From: Kitasatospora sp. Root107
GTDB lineage: Bacteria; Actinomycetota; Actinomycetes; Streptomycetales; Streptomycetaceae
DNA length: 64,000 bases
Assembly: GCF_001424875.1 (NCBI RefSeq)
Contig: NZ_LMCT01000008.1
Location: 37,394-101,393 of the forward strand
Reading direction: 5' to 3'
Under the pieces are notes generated by a model, which ran no database searches, was not told where the DNA came from, and saw only the letters and a program-made list of their open reading frames with translations. The stretch's first letter is position 1. Every line of letters starts with the position of its first letter. This document shows positions 43,542 through 57,410 of the stretch, piece by piece. The position numbers and the translations under genes are program-made.

Positions 43542-45140
43542 GTGACTACTGTTGAGGAGGCCCTGGCGGTGCGGCAGGACGTCGTAGGACGTCCTGACAT
43601 GCGGGCCAGGGTCGACGAGTTGCTGGCGACCAAGGACGAGGTGGCGCAGGGTGCGCCGCAGGCGACCCTGAACCAGCGGGCCAAGGGGAAGCTGACGGTC
43701 CGTGAACGGATCGACCTGCTCTTCGACGAGGGGACCTTCCGCGAGATCGAACAGCTCCGCCGGCACCGGGCGACCGGTTTCGGGCTGGAGAACCGGCGCC
43801 CGCACACCGACGGTGTGGTCACCGGCTGGGGCAAGGTCTGGGGCCGGACGGTCTTCGTCTACGCCCACGACTTCCGGATCTTCGGCGGCTCGCTGGGCGA
43901 GGCGCACGCGGAGAAGATCCACAAGGTGATGGACCTGGCCGAGGCGGCCGGTGCGCCGCTGGTCAGTCTCAGCGACGGTGCCGGGGCCCGGATCCAGGAG
44001 GGCGTCACCGCGCTGGCCGGGTACGGCGGGATCTTCCGCCGCAACGTGCTGGCCTCCGGGGTGATCCCGCAGATATCGGTGATGCTCGGCCCCTGCGCGG
44101 GCGGCGCGACCTACTCGCCCGCGCTGACCGACTTCGTCTTCATGGTCCGGGACATCTCGCAGATGTACATCACCGGACCCGACGTGGTGAAGTCCGTGAC
44201 CGGCGAGACGATCAGTCACGACGGGCTCGGCGGTGCCGAGGTGCACGCGGCGGTCTCCGGCGCGGCCGGCTTCCTGCACGACAACGAGGTCGACTGCATC
44301 GAGGACGTCCGGCACCTGCTCTCGCTGCTGCCGTCCAACAACCGTGAACTGCCGCCCGTGGAGCTCTCGGAGGACCCGCCGGACCGGCGCAACGAGGCGC
44401 TGCTCGACCTGGTGCCGGCCGATCCCAACCGGGCCTACGACATGCGCAAGGTGATCGAGGAGATCGTCGACGACGCCGACTTCTTCGAGGTGCACGCCTC
44501 CTGGGCCACCAACATCCTGTGCGGGCTGGCCCGGCTGGACGGGCACGTGGTCGGCATCGTGGCCAACCAACCCGCCTCGTTCGCCGGGGTGTTGGACATC
44601 AACGCGAGCGAGAAGGCCGCGCGCTTCGTGCAGCTCTGCGACGCGTTCAGCATCCCGCTGGTGACCCTGGTCGACGTGCCCGGCTTCCTGCCGGGACGGG
44701 ACCAGGAGCACGAGGGGATCATCCGGCACGGCGCCAAGCTGCTGTACGCGTACTGCAACGCGACCGTGCCGCGGATCCAGCTGATCCTGCGCAAGGCCTA
44801 CGGCGGCGCGTACATCGTGATGGACTCCCGCTCGATCGGCACCGACATCTCCTATGCCTGGCCCACCAACGAGATCGCCGTGATGGGCGCCGAGGGTGCG
44901 GCCAACGTGGTGTTCCGCCGGGAGATCGCGGCCGCCGACGACCCGGAGGCGGCCCGGCAGCAGCGGATCAAGGAGTACCAGGAGGAGTTGATGCACCCGT
45001 ACTACGCGGCCGAGCGCGGCCTGGTGGACGACGTCATCGACCCGGCGCTGACCCGGTCCACGCTGATCGACGCGCTGGCGATGCTGCGCGCCAAGCACAC
45101 CCGGCTGCCGGCCCGCAAGCACGGAAACCCGCCGGTGTAG
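43542..45140 (+). CDS. Acyl-CoA carboxylase beta subunit (carboxyltransferase)
   Basis: This 532-residue carboxyltransferase subunit of the acyl-CoA carboxylase type has LSDGAGARIQEG, GPCAGGATYSPALTDF, and the C-terminal AWPTNEIAVMGAEGAANVV. The residue after GGAY in KAYGGAYIVM is Ile425. In the S. coelicolor enzymes Ile at the matching position marks acetyl-CoA (AccB) and Asp marks propionyl-CoA (PccB), so malonyl-CoA supply is expected. GTG 43542 has GGTGGAG upstream. It is followed at once by the epsilon subunit; the biotin-carrying alpha subunit is presumably elsewhere in the genome. Confidence 0.9.
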   Translation: MTTVEEALAVRQDVVGRPDMRARVDELLATKDEVAQGAPQATLNQRAKGKLTVRERIDLLFDEGTFREIEQLRRHRATGFGLENRRPHTDGVVTGWGKVWGRTVFVYAHDFRIFGGSLGEAHAEKIHKVMDLAEAAGAPLVSLSDGAGARIQEGVTALAGYGGIFRRNVLASGVIPQISVMLGPCAGGATYSPALTDFVFMVRDISQMYITGPDVVKSVTGETISHDGLGGAEVHAAVSGAAGFLHDNEVDCIEDVRHLLSLLPSNNRELPPVELSEDPPDRRNEALLDLVPADPNRAYDMRKVIEEIVDDADFFEVHASWATNILCGLARLDGHVVGIVANQPASFAGVLDINASEKAARFVQLCDAFSIPLVTLVDVPGFLPGRDQEHEGIIRHGAKLLYAYCNATVPRIQLILRKAYGGAYIVMDSRSIGTDISYAWPTNEIAVMGAEGAANVVFRREIAAADDPEAARQQRIKEYQEELMHPYYAAERGLVDDVIDPALTRSTLIDALAMLRAKHTRLPARKHGNPPV

Positions 45141-45142
45141 TG

Positions 45143-45361
45143 ATGACGCAGACGACACAGGAGTTGTCGCGGATCACCGTGGTCCGGGGTGCCCCGGACC
45201 CGGAGGAGCTCGCCGCCGCCGTGGTGGCGCTGCTCGCCCTGGCCCGGCGGCGGTCCTCCGCCGCCGGGCCGGGCGGCCGTCCGCCCCGGGGCACCGGCTG
45301 GGAGCCGGAGGGCTTCGGTGCGCCCGGGGCCTGGAACGGCGGCTCGAAGTCCAGGCCGTGA
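45143..45361 (+). CDS. Acyl-CoA carboxylase epsilon subunit
   Basis: This small 72-residue protein starts 2 nt after the carboxyltransferase stop. ITVVRGAPDPEELAAAVVALLALARR is the standard epsilon-subunit pattern, followed by a Gly/Pro-rich tail ending in W and Ser/Lys/Arg. The subunit stabilises the alpha-beta complex in actinobacteria. Its presence supports a functional carboxylase dedicated to precursor supply for the cluster. Confidence 0.87.
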   Translation: MTQTTQELSRITVVRGAPDPEELAAAVVALLALARRRSSAAGPGGRPPRGTGWEPEGFGAPGAWNGGSKSRP

Positions 45362-45419
45362 GCACGGCGGTTGTCCGCGAAGTTGTCACGGAAGTTGTCA
45401 GGAAGGAAGCTCAACCACC

Positions 45420-46169
45420 ATGTCAGTGACGTCCGTTGAGAGCGGAGCCTGGACCCGAAGGTTCCATCCGGCGCCGGAGGCCCCGACCAGGCTGGTCTGC
45501 TTCCCGCACGCCGGCGGGTCGGCCACCTACTACTTCCCCGTCTCCCGGGCACTGTCGCCCGGTCTCGACGTGGTCTCGATCCAGTACCCCGGCCGGCAGG
45601 ACCGGCGCCACGAGCCCGGTGTCGACTCGGTGGACCGGCTCGCCGACCTGGTGGTCGAGGAGCTGGGGGAGTGGCTGGACCGCCCGCTGGCGCTGTTCGG
45701 CCACAGCCTGGGCGCCACGCTGGCGTTCGAGGTGGCCAAGCGGCTCGAGCGGCGCGGCGTGGTGCCGGTGGCGCTGTTCGCCTCCGGCCGCCGGGCGCCG
45801 TCCCGGCACCGTCCGGGGCGGGTCCACCTGTACGGGGACGCCGAGTTGATCGCCAACCTGAAGAAGATGAGCGGGACGGACGCCCAGGTGCTGGGCGACG
45901 ACGAGATGCTGCAGATGATCATGCCCGCGATCCGCAGCGACTACAAGGCCGCCGAGACCTACCAGTACCGCCCGGGGCCGAAGTTGAGCTGCCCGATCAT
46001 CGCGCTGACCGGCGACGAGGACCCGGAGGTGAACCTGGAGGAGGCCCGGGCGTGGTCCGAGCACACCACGGCCGGCTTCGAGATGCAGGTCTTCCAGGGC
46101 GGGCACTTCTACCTCAATCAGCACGCCCCGGCGGTGCTGCGGGCGATCACCACCCAACTGGGCGGCTGA
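45420..46169 (+). CDS. Type II thioesterase
   Basis: This 249-residue alpha/beta hydrolase of the external thioesterase type has Ser96 in LFGHSLGATLAFEVAKRLE, and LVCFPHAGGSATYY at the start with the oxyanion loop. LTGDEDPEVNLEEARAW supplies the Asp and FQGGHFYLNQH the His. Such enzymes clear wrongly primed or stalled carriers on PKSs. GGAAGGAAG stands about 11 nt before the ATG. Upstream a 12-nt motif is repeated three times (45366-45403). It belongs to the same operon as the carboxylase genes or is read from its own promoter. Confidence 0.9.
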   Translation: MSVTSVESGAWTRRFHPAPEAPTRLVCFPHAGGSATYYFPVSRALSPGLDVVSIQYPGRQDRRHEPGVDSVDRLADLVVEELGEWLDRPLALFGHSLGATLAFEVAKRLERRGVVPVALFASGRRAPSRHRPGRVHLYGDAELIANLKKMSGTDAQVLGDDEMLQMIMPAIRSDYKAAETYQYRPGPKLSCPIIALTGDEDPEVNLEEARAWSEHTTAGFEMQVFQGGHFYLNQHAPAVLRAITTQLGG

Positions 46170-46190
46170 CCGCGGGAACGGCAGAGGCCG

Positions 46191-46218
46191 GCGGGCCGGG
46201 GTGTGAACCCCGGCCCGC
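46191..46218. terminator. Terminator between thioesterase and MFS genes
   Basis: A 12-bp perfect stem (46191-46202 and 46207-46218) with a GTGA loop lies between convergent stops. Confidence 0.85.
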
Positions 46219-46222
46219 TCGA

Positions 46223-47845
46223 TCAGTGGTGGGCCGGAGCCCGGCTGTCGCCCTGCTGCGGGATGGTCGAGGTGCCCTCGCCGTCCTCGTCCTCCACCGG
46301 GGCGATGTCCTTCGGCAGCTTGCCGAGGACGACCGCGGAGAGGATCGCGCCGAAGATCATGACGCCACCGGCGGTGATCGCCGCCGCGTGCATGCCGTCG
46401 GTGAACGCCACCCGGGCGATCCGGACGACGGTGTCGCGGACTCCGTCCGGGAGCTGGTTGGCCACCGCGACGGCGTCGCCCAGCGCCTCCCTGGCGTGCT
46501 GCGCGACGTTGGCCGGCAGGTCGGCCGGCAGCTTGTCGGCCAGGTTGCCGCGGTAGACGGCGAAGCCGACGCTGCCCAGCACTGCCATACCGGCAGCACC
46601 ACCGAACTGCTGGGTGGTCTCCAGCATGGCGGACGCCGAGCCGGACTTGGCCTTCGGGACGGTGGACAGCGCCAGGTCACCGACCAGGACCATGGCCATC
46701 ATCAGACCGACGTTCGCCACGCCGACACCGGTGAGCAGCACCCACAGCGGGGAGTCGTACTCGGCGGTGAGGACGAAGGCGTAGCCGAAGATGGAGACCG
46801 TGAAGCCGGCGCTGATGACGTAGGCGCGGTGCATCTTCTGGGACAGCACGGCCGCGACCGGGCCGGCCACCGCGACCGCGAAGGACGGGATCAGGCACCA
46901 CAGACCGGCGCTCAGCGCGCTGAGCCCGAGCACCGACTGCAGGTACTGGGTGGAGAAGATGCCGAAGCCGACGATCGCGAACATCGCCGTGGTGTTGATC
47001 GCCGCCGAGCCGCCGAAGCCGCGGCTGAGCAGCAGCCTGGTGTCGATCATCGGGGTCTCGAGGGCGCGCTGACGGCAGACGAACAGCACACCGACCACGA
47101 TGCCGGCCCCGAGCGCGATGCCCGAGCCCAGGTTGAACTTGTCGGCGGCCAGCGTCTGCATGGCGTAGATGACCGGGAGGATGGCGCCGAGCGAGAGGAC
47201 CGCGCTGGGCAGGTCGAAGCGGCCCGGGTTGGGGTCCTTGGACTCCGGCAGCAGGATCGGTGCCAGCACCAGCATCAGGATCATCGCCGGGATGTTGAGC
47301 AGGAAGACCGAGCCCCACCAGAAGTGGTCCAGCAGCAGGCCGCTGACCACCGGGCCGATGGCGACGCCGAGTCCGGTACCGGCGGTCCAGATGCCCACCG
47401 CGGCGGTGCGCTCCTTCTCGTCCCGGAAGATGTTCAGGATCAGGGCCCGGGTCGAGGGCATCAGGGTCGCGCCGCCGATGCCCAACAGGGCTCGGGCGAT
47501 GATGAGTTCGTTGGCGGTGCCGGCGTATGCGGCGCCGACCGAGGCGAGGCCGAAGCCCAGGATGCCGATGAGCAGCAGCTTGCGGCGGCCGATTCGGTCG
47601 GCCAGCGAGCCCATGGTCACCAGCAGGCCCGCCAGGATGAAGCCGTAGATGTCGAAGATCCACAGCTGCTGGTCGGTGGTCGGGAGCAGGTCGGCACTGA
47701 GGAAGGGCACCGCGAAGTACAACACCGAGGTGTCCATCGAGACGATGACCAGGGGCAGCACAAGCACGCCGAGGCCGAGCCACTCCTTCGCGCCGGCCTT
47801 GGGCGCCGCGTGGGCGCCGGAGGTGGTGCTCTGTTGGTTCGTCAT
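46223..47845 (-). CDS. MFS exporter of the 14-helix DHA2 type
   Basis: This 540-residue transporter has about 14 membrane segments. Motif A is GSLADRIGRRKLLLIG, and GIWTAGTGLGVAIGPVVSG resembles the antiporter motif C. The length and shape are those of DHA2 (EmrB/QacA) drug-proton antiporters. In a PKS cluster it is the likely product exporter and self-resistance factor. ATG 47845 lies after a region with three TCGGAC(C/T)AG repeats. It is convergent with the thioesterase and follows the SDR gene in the same direction. Confidence 0.9.
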   Translation of the reverse strand: MTNQQSTTSGAHAAPKAGAKEWLGLGVLVLPLVIVSMDTSVLYFAVPFLSADLLPTTDQQLWIFDIYGFILAGLLVTMGSLADRIGRRKLLLIGILGFGLASVGAAYAGTANELIIARALLGIGGATLMPSTRALILNIFRDEKERTAAVGIWTAGTGLGVAIGPVVSGLLLDHFWWGSVFLLNIPAMILMLVLAPILLPESKDPNPGRFDLPSAVLSLGAILPVIYAMQTLAADKFNLGSGIALGAGIVVGVLFVCRQRALETPMIDTRLLLSRGFGGSAAINTTAMFAIVGFGIFSTQYLQSVLGLSALSAGLWCLIPSFAVAVAGPVAAVLSQKMHRAYVISAGFTVSIFGYAFVLTAEYDSPLWVLLTGVGVANVGLMMAMVLVGDLALSTVPKAKSGSASAMLETTQQFGGAAGMAVLGSVGFAVYRGNLADKLPADLPANVAQHAREALGDAVAVANQLPDGVRDTVVRIARVAFTDGMHAAAITAGGVMIFGAILSAVVLGKLPKDIAPVEDEDGEGTSTIPQQGDSRAPAHH

Positions 47846-47878
47846 TTCTAGGCTCTCTCCAGCCTTGTGGTGATTCGG

Positions 47879-47921
47879 TCGGACCAGTGGGTCGGACTAG
47901 GGGTCAGGTGGTTCGGACTAG
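47879..47921. promoter_or_regulatory. Three direct repeats upstream of the MFS gene
   Basis: TCGGACCAG (47879), TCGGACTAG (47892) and TCGGACTAG (47913) lie 34-76 nt upstream of the exporter's start, at steps of 13 and 21 bp. This resembles an operator for a cluster regulator such as the TetR at 40052; no assignment can be made. Confidence 0.4.
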
Positions 47922-48024
47922 TTGTGTCCTGGCCATGTCATGTCTTGGACAGTCGGGTCGGCCCCGGGACGGGCTTGCTGCGCCCGCCCCCGGGCCGTGC
48001 GTACTGCGGTCTGGTCGGTGCTGC

Positions 48025-48873
48025 TTACTTGCCGGCCTTGACGACGGCGCCGCCGTCGACCTTGAGCTGAAGGCCGGTCACGTACCGGGACTCGTCGGAG
48101 GCCAGGTAGGTGACCGCGTGCGAGACGTCGAGCGGCTCCACGTACGGGATCGGCATGCCCTGGACCACCGGGAACGCCAGCTCGGCGTCCTCGCGGGTCG
48201 GCTGCTCGACGTCCGGGCGGAAGACCTTGTACATCGCCTGGTTGTGCAGCATGACGGTGTTGGCGTTGGTCGGGTGAACCACGTTGAGGCGGCGGCCGGT
48301 CGGCGCCAGGTACGGCGCGAACCAGTTGACGTAGTCGTTCAGGACGGTCTTGGCGAAGGAGTAGCCGATGCCGCCGGGGCCCATCGGACCCGGGGCGCCC
48401 GCCTCGGCTATGTAGGCCGCGGCCGAGCCGATCAGGATGATCGACGCGCCCTCGCCCAGGTGCGGCAGTGCGGCGTGCACGGTGTTGAGCGCGCCGCTCA
48501 GGTTGACGTCCACCGCGTCGGTGAACGCGTTCAGCGGACGGTCGGCACCGACCGGGCCGATGGCCGCGTTGGCGACCACGACGTCGAGGCGGCCCAGCTC
48601 GGCCACGCCCTCGTCGATCGCGGCCTTGAGTGCGGCGCGGTCGCGGACGTCGGCCACCTTGGTGACGATGCGTCGGCCGGTCTTCTCGACCAGCCGGGCG
48701 GTCTCCTGGAGTTCCTCGGCGGTGGCCAGGGGGTACTCGACGACGTCGATGTCCTCGCAGATGTCGATCGCGATGATGTCGGCGCCCTCCTCGGCAAGTC
48801 GTATCGCGTGGCTGCGGCCCTGACCGCGGCCCGCACCGGTGATGACGACGACCTTGCCTTCAACGCGGCCCAT
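48025..48873 (-). CDS. Mycofactocin-type short-chain dehydrogenase
   Basis: This 282-residue SDR binds NAD(P) through ITGAGRGQGRSHAIRLAEEG. The catalytic set is Ser150, Tyr171 and Lys175 (GYSFAK). The DICEDIDVVEYPLATAEEL region and overall length fit the mycofactocin-coupled SDR family (TIGR03971-like), which uses a bound, non-exchangeable nicotinamide. ATG 48873 has GGGAGGG upstream. It could reduce or oxidise an alcohol/ketone on the polyketide. It diverges from the PKS genes across a 423-bp gap. Confidence 0.88.
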   Translation of the reverse strand: MGRVEGKVVVITGAGRGQGRSHAIRLAEEGADIIAIDICEDIDVVEYPLATAEELQETARLVEKTGRRIVTKVADVRDRAALKAAIDEGVAELGRLDVVVANAAIGPVGADRPLNAFTDAVDVNLSGALNTVHAALPHLGEGASIILIGSAAAYIAEAGAPGPMGPGGIGYSFAKTVLNDYVNWFAPYLAPTGRRLNVVHPTNANTVMLHNQAMYKVFRPDVEQPTREDAELAFPVVQGMPIPYVEPLDVSHAVTYLASDESRYVTGLQLKVDGGAVVKAGK

Positions 48874-49296
48874 AAGGCCCTCCCGATCATGTGTCGTTGA
48901 ATTATTTATACCCAAGGAAACCTCCCCTCCGATGGGCTCGGTACCCCCTAATCGCCCCTGCCGAAACAGGACAGGGGTGGGGCTAGGGGTGGGTAAGGGG
49001 CTTGACAGGACAGGGCAGTTGGGGCCGTCGTCGTTCACCTTGAGACTACCGGGACCCCCTGACAATGCGTCAGGGTAGCCGGTGGCGCGCGGGCTCGCTA
49101 AGGGGTTTTCTAGGGGTTCCGTGCGAGCGCCGTCTCATTACGGTGGAGGAGCCTGGGCCGGGTGTCCAGCAACAATGTCGCGCGCATATGCGAATACGGG
49201 ACGGGAGTTCGGTGGCGACCAGCCATTTCACATTTCCCGCCTCCCGATTCCTCGTCCGAACTCGTCGGCGCTCACACGGGAAGCGGGATCACTGAA
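48874..49296. other. Divergent promoter region, SDR versus PKS
   Basis: No gene is seen in this stretch. It holds an AT-rich stretch near the SDR start (48898-48910), CCCCT repeats (48924, 48945, 48955) and AGGGG repeats (48973, 48985, 48996). A TTGACA occurs at 49002. The pair of exact AGGGGTT repeats and a -10-like box at 49139 are listed separately. Confidence 0.5.
49101..49144 (+). promoter_or_regulatory. Candidate PKS promoter with AGGGG repeats
   Basis: AGGGGTT occurs exactly at 49101-49107 and 49112-49118, 11 bp apart. After AGGGG at 49112-49116, 22 nt lead to TACGGT at 49139-49144. This fits a SARP-like or other direct-repeat activator. Confidence 0.5.
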
Positions 49297-55314
<6,018 letters not shown>

Positions 55315-55340
55315 TCCACTGCTGACCCACCGTCACCAGA

Positions 55341-55385
55341 TGCGGCCGGCGCCGTGTACGGACTCCGTGCACGGCGTCGGCCGCA
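55341..55385. terminator. Terminator after the terminal PKS gene
   Basis: A long hairpin pairs 55341-55362 with 55364-55385, with two positions not Watson-Crick paired. It lies 26 nt after the PKS stop and separates it from the tailoring operon. Confidence 0.7.
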
Positions 55386-55419
55386 CTCCGTGCTCGGGGA
55401 AGCCTGATGGGGGCTGCTA

Positions 55420-55474
55420 AGGGCGCGGATAGGGGCTCGTAGGGGATCCTGCGAACACCCGTTCCTCCTAGGGT
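55420..55474 (+). promoter_or_regulatory. Candidate promoter of the tailoring operon
   Basis: AGGGC (55420), AGGGG (55431) and AGGGG (55441) are spaced 11 and 10 bp. After 23 nt comes TAGGGT (55469-55474) as -10. The layout equals that at 49101 and 41995. Confidence 0.5.
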
Positions 55475-55578
55475 TGATTTTGGCTGATACGACAGCGAAT
55501 TGACGGTCAGTCACCACAATCCCTGAACTTCTCAGTCTCCGGCAGCGGCGAGCCACCTGCCGATGAAAAGGAGCGAGC

Positions 55579-56844
55579 ATGCGCTTCGGACTGCTCTACC
55601 TGCAGCAAGTTCCCCGGCCGTGGGCCGAGGACAGCGAGGAGAACGTCCTGCACGAGGCACTGGAGCAGATCGAACTGGCCGACCGGCTGGGTTTCGACTA
55701 CGTCTGGGCCTCCGAGCACCACTTCCTCGACGAGTACTCCCACTCCTCCGCCCCCGAGGTGTTCCTGGCCGCTGCGGCCGCCCGTACGAAGCGCATCCGG
55801 CTTGCCCACGGCATCGTCTCGCTGCCGCCGGCCGTCAACCACCCCGCGCGCGTGGCCGAGCGGCTGGCGACCCTGGACCTGATCTCCAAGGGCCGGGTCG
55901 ACTTCGGCTCCGGCCAGGGCAGCACGCAGCACGAGCTGGGTGCCTTCAACATCGACCGGACGACCAAGCGCGAGCAGTGGCGCGAGGCCATCGGCGTGAT
56001 CACCCGGATGCTCACCGAGGTCCCGTTCACCGGCCACAAGGGCCAGTGGATCGACGTGCCGCCGCGCAACGTGCTGCCGAAGCCGAACCAGAAGCCGCAC
56101 CCGCCGCTCTGGGTCGCCTGCAGCTCGCCGGAGACCGTCGAGACTGCCGCCCGCAACGGTGTCGGTGCGCTCTCCTTCGCCTTCATGACCGAGGACGAGG
56201 CCAAGGAGCGGGTCGCCGCCTACTACGACCTGATCGGCTCCGAGGAGTGCGTGCCGGTCGGCAAGGCAGTCAACGCCAACTTCGCGGTCGCCCTGCCCTT
56301 CCTCTGTCACGAGGACGAGGAGACCGCCTACGAGCGGGCCATGGGCGGCGTGAACTTCTACGTCAACTCGTTCATGCACTTCTACCTGCAGGGTGAGCAC
56401 CGCCCCGGCACCACCGTGCTGTCGGAGGAGTTCGGCAAGAAGGCCCCGCTGCCCAAGGAGAACCAGGACCGGATGGACCTGGTGGTCCGCCGCGGCATCG
56501 GCACCCCCGAGAAGCTGCGGGAGATGATCCGGGCCCAGGAGGCGGCCGGCGTCGACCAGATCATCTTCCAGGTGCAGCTGGGCGCCAACAAGCACGAGCA
56601 CATCCTGGAGTCCCTGGAGCTGTTCGCCCGCGAGGTCATGCCGGAGTTCGTCGAGCGCCGCGAGGCGCAGGACCTGGCCAAGGCCGAGCGCCTCGCCGTC
56701 CCGGTCAAGGAGGCCCTGGGCCGGATCGAGACCAGCACGGTGGACGTCTCCGACTACCTGATCCGCACCGACATGGAGCTCTTCGGTCCTCCTCAGCAGC
56801 CCGCCCCCGACGCCACCCCCACAGCGTCGGAGAACGGCAGCTGA
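55579..56844 (+). CDS. Luciferase-like flavin-dependent monooxygenase
   Basis: This 421-residue protein has the bacterial-luciferase-like TIM barrel. It starts MRFGLLYLQQVPRPW, and LGFDYVWASEHHFLDEYSHS, IRLAHGIVSLPPAVNHPARV and GRVDFGSGQGSTQHELGAF follow the family order. A C-terminal extension beyond about residue 350 is acidic and probably flexible. It should use FMNH2 from a separate reductase to oxidise the polyketide or an intermediate, for example by hydroxylation or Baeyer-Villiger reaction. AAGGAG precedes the ATG. It is first in an apparent three-gene tailoring operon placed between PKS genes. Confidence 0.9.
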   Translation: MRFGLLYLQQVPRPWAEDSEENVLHEALEQIELADRLGFDYVWASEHHFLDEYSHSSAPEVFLAAAAARTKRIRLAHGIVSLPPAVNHPARVAERLATLDLISKGRVDFGSGQGSTQHELGAFNIDRTTKREQWREAIGVITRMLTEVPFTGHKGQWIDVPPRNVLPKPNQKPHPPLWVACSSPETVETAARNGVGALSFAFMTEDEAKERVAAYYDLIGSEECVPVGKAVNANFAVALPFLCHEDEETAYERAMGGVNFYVNSFMHFYLQGEHRPGTTVLSEEFGKKAPLPKENQDRMDLVVRRGIGTPEKLREMIRAQEAAGVDQIIFQVQLGANKHEHILESLELFAREVMPEFVERREAQDLAKAERLAVPVKEALGRIETSTVDVSDYLIRTDMELFGPPQQPAPDATPTASENGS

Positions 56845-56853
56845 GATTCCCCG

Positions 56854-56899
56854 GTCCCCGGCGGCCGCCGCTCAACGGCGCGCGGCGGCCGCTGGGGAC
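56854..56899. terminator. Intra-operon hairpin
   Basis: A 17-bp stem (56854-56870 and 56883-56899, one G-T pair) with a 12-nt loop lies between the luciferase-like and SRPBCC genes. It could attenuate transcription or stabilise the upstream message. Confidence 0.6.
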
Positions 56900-56957
56900 G
56901 CACCATCGGCCTCTGAGCAGGCCGCCCCTGCGCCACTCACAGCTGAGAGGTATTCAG

Positions 56958-57410
56958 ATGTTGCACGCCTTCGACGAGTCGGCGACCATAGCCGGCGATC
57001 TCGACGCGATCTGGCGGACGGTGTCCGACGTCGCAGGATGGTCCACCTGGGATCCGCACGTCCTGGAGAGCGGCACCGACACGCCGTTCGAGGTCGGCGG
57101 CGGTGGCTGGACCATCTCGCGCATCGTGAAGGGCCGTCGTAGCTACTTCAAGCTGGTCGAGGTCGACCCCGGCCGCGGCTACACCACCGAGTCGCCGATG
57201 CCGCTCGGCAAGATGCTGATCATCAACAAGTACGAGCAGGCCGGCCCCGGCCTGGTGAAGCTCAGCCGCCGGGTCGAGGTGCACGGCGGCTTCGCGCCGG
57301 TCTACGGCTTCTTCTGGGCGAAGGCGTTCCAGGCCGACACCCGCGCCACCTTCGAGGAGCTGGGCCGCGAGATCAAGCTGCGTGCCACCCGAGCGGAGAC
57401 GAGCCGATGA
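56958..57410 (+). CDS. SRPBCC-fold cyclase-like protein
   Basis: This 150-residue protein of the START/SRPBCC superfamily contains HAFDESATIAGDLDAIWRTV and GWSTWDPHVLES, the usual opening of polyketide-cyclase/dehydrase-like proteins. It then has a strand-rich middle and a long C-terminal helix. It could bind and cyclise or rearrange the oxidised polyketide. No catalytic residue can be assigned by eye. Its stop overlaps the ATG of the flavoprotein gene (ATGA), so the two are translated together. This supports action in consecutive steps. Confidence 0.83.
   Translation: MLHAFDESATIAGDLDAIWRTVSDVAGWSTWDPHVLESGTDTPFEVGGGGWTISRIVKGRRSYFKLVEVDPGRGYTTESPMPLGKMLIINKYEQAGPGLVKLSRRVEVHGGFAPVYGFFWAKAFQADTRATFEELGREIKLRATRAETSR

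Noticed and set aside
49162..49296. GTG 49162 as start of the first PKS protein.
   Set aside because: The added 45 residues are unlike any docking domain; the coiled docking segment begins at ATG 49297.
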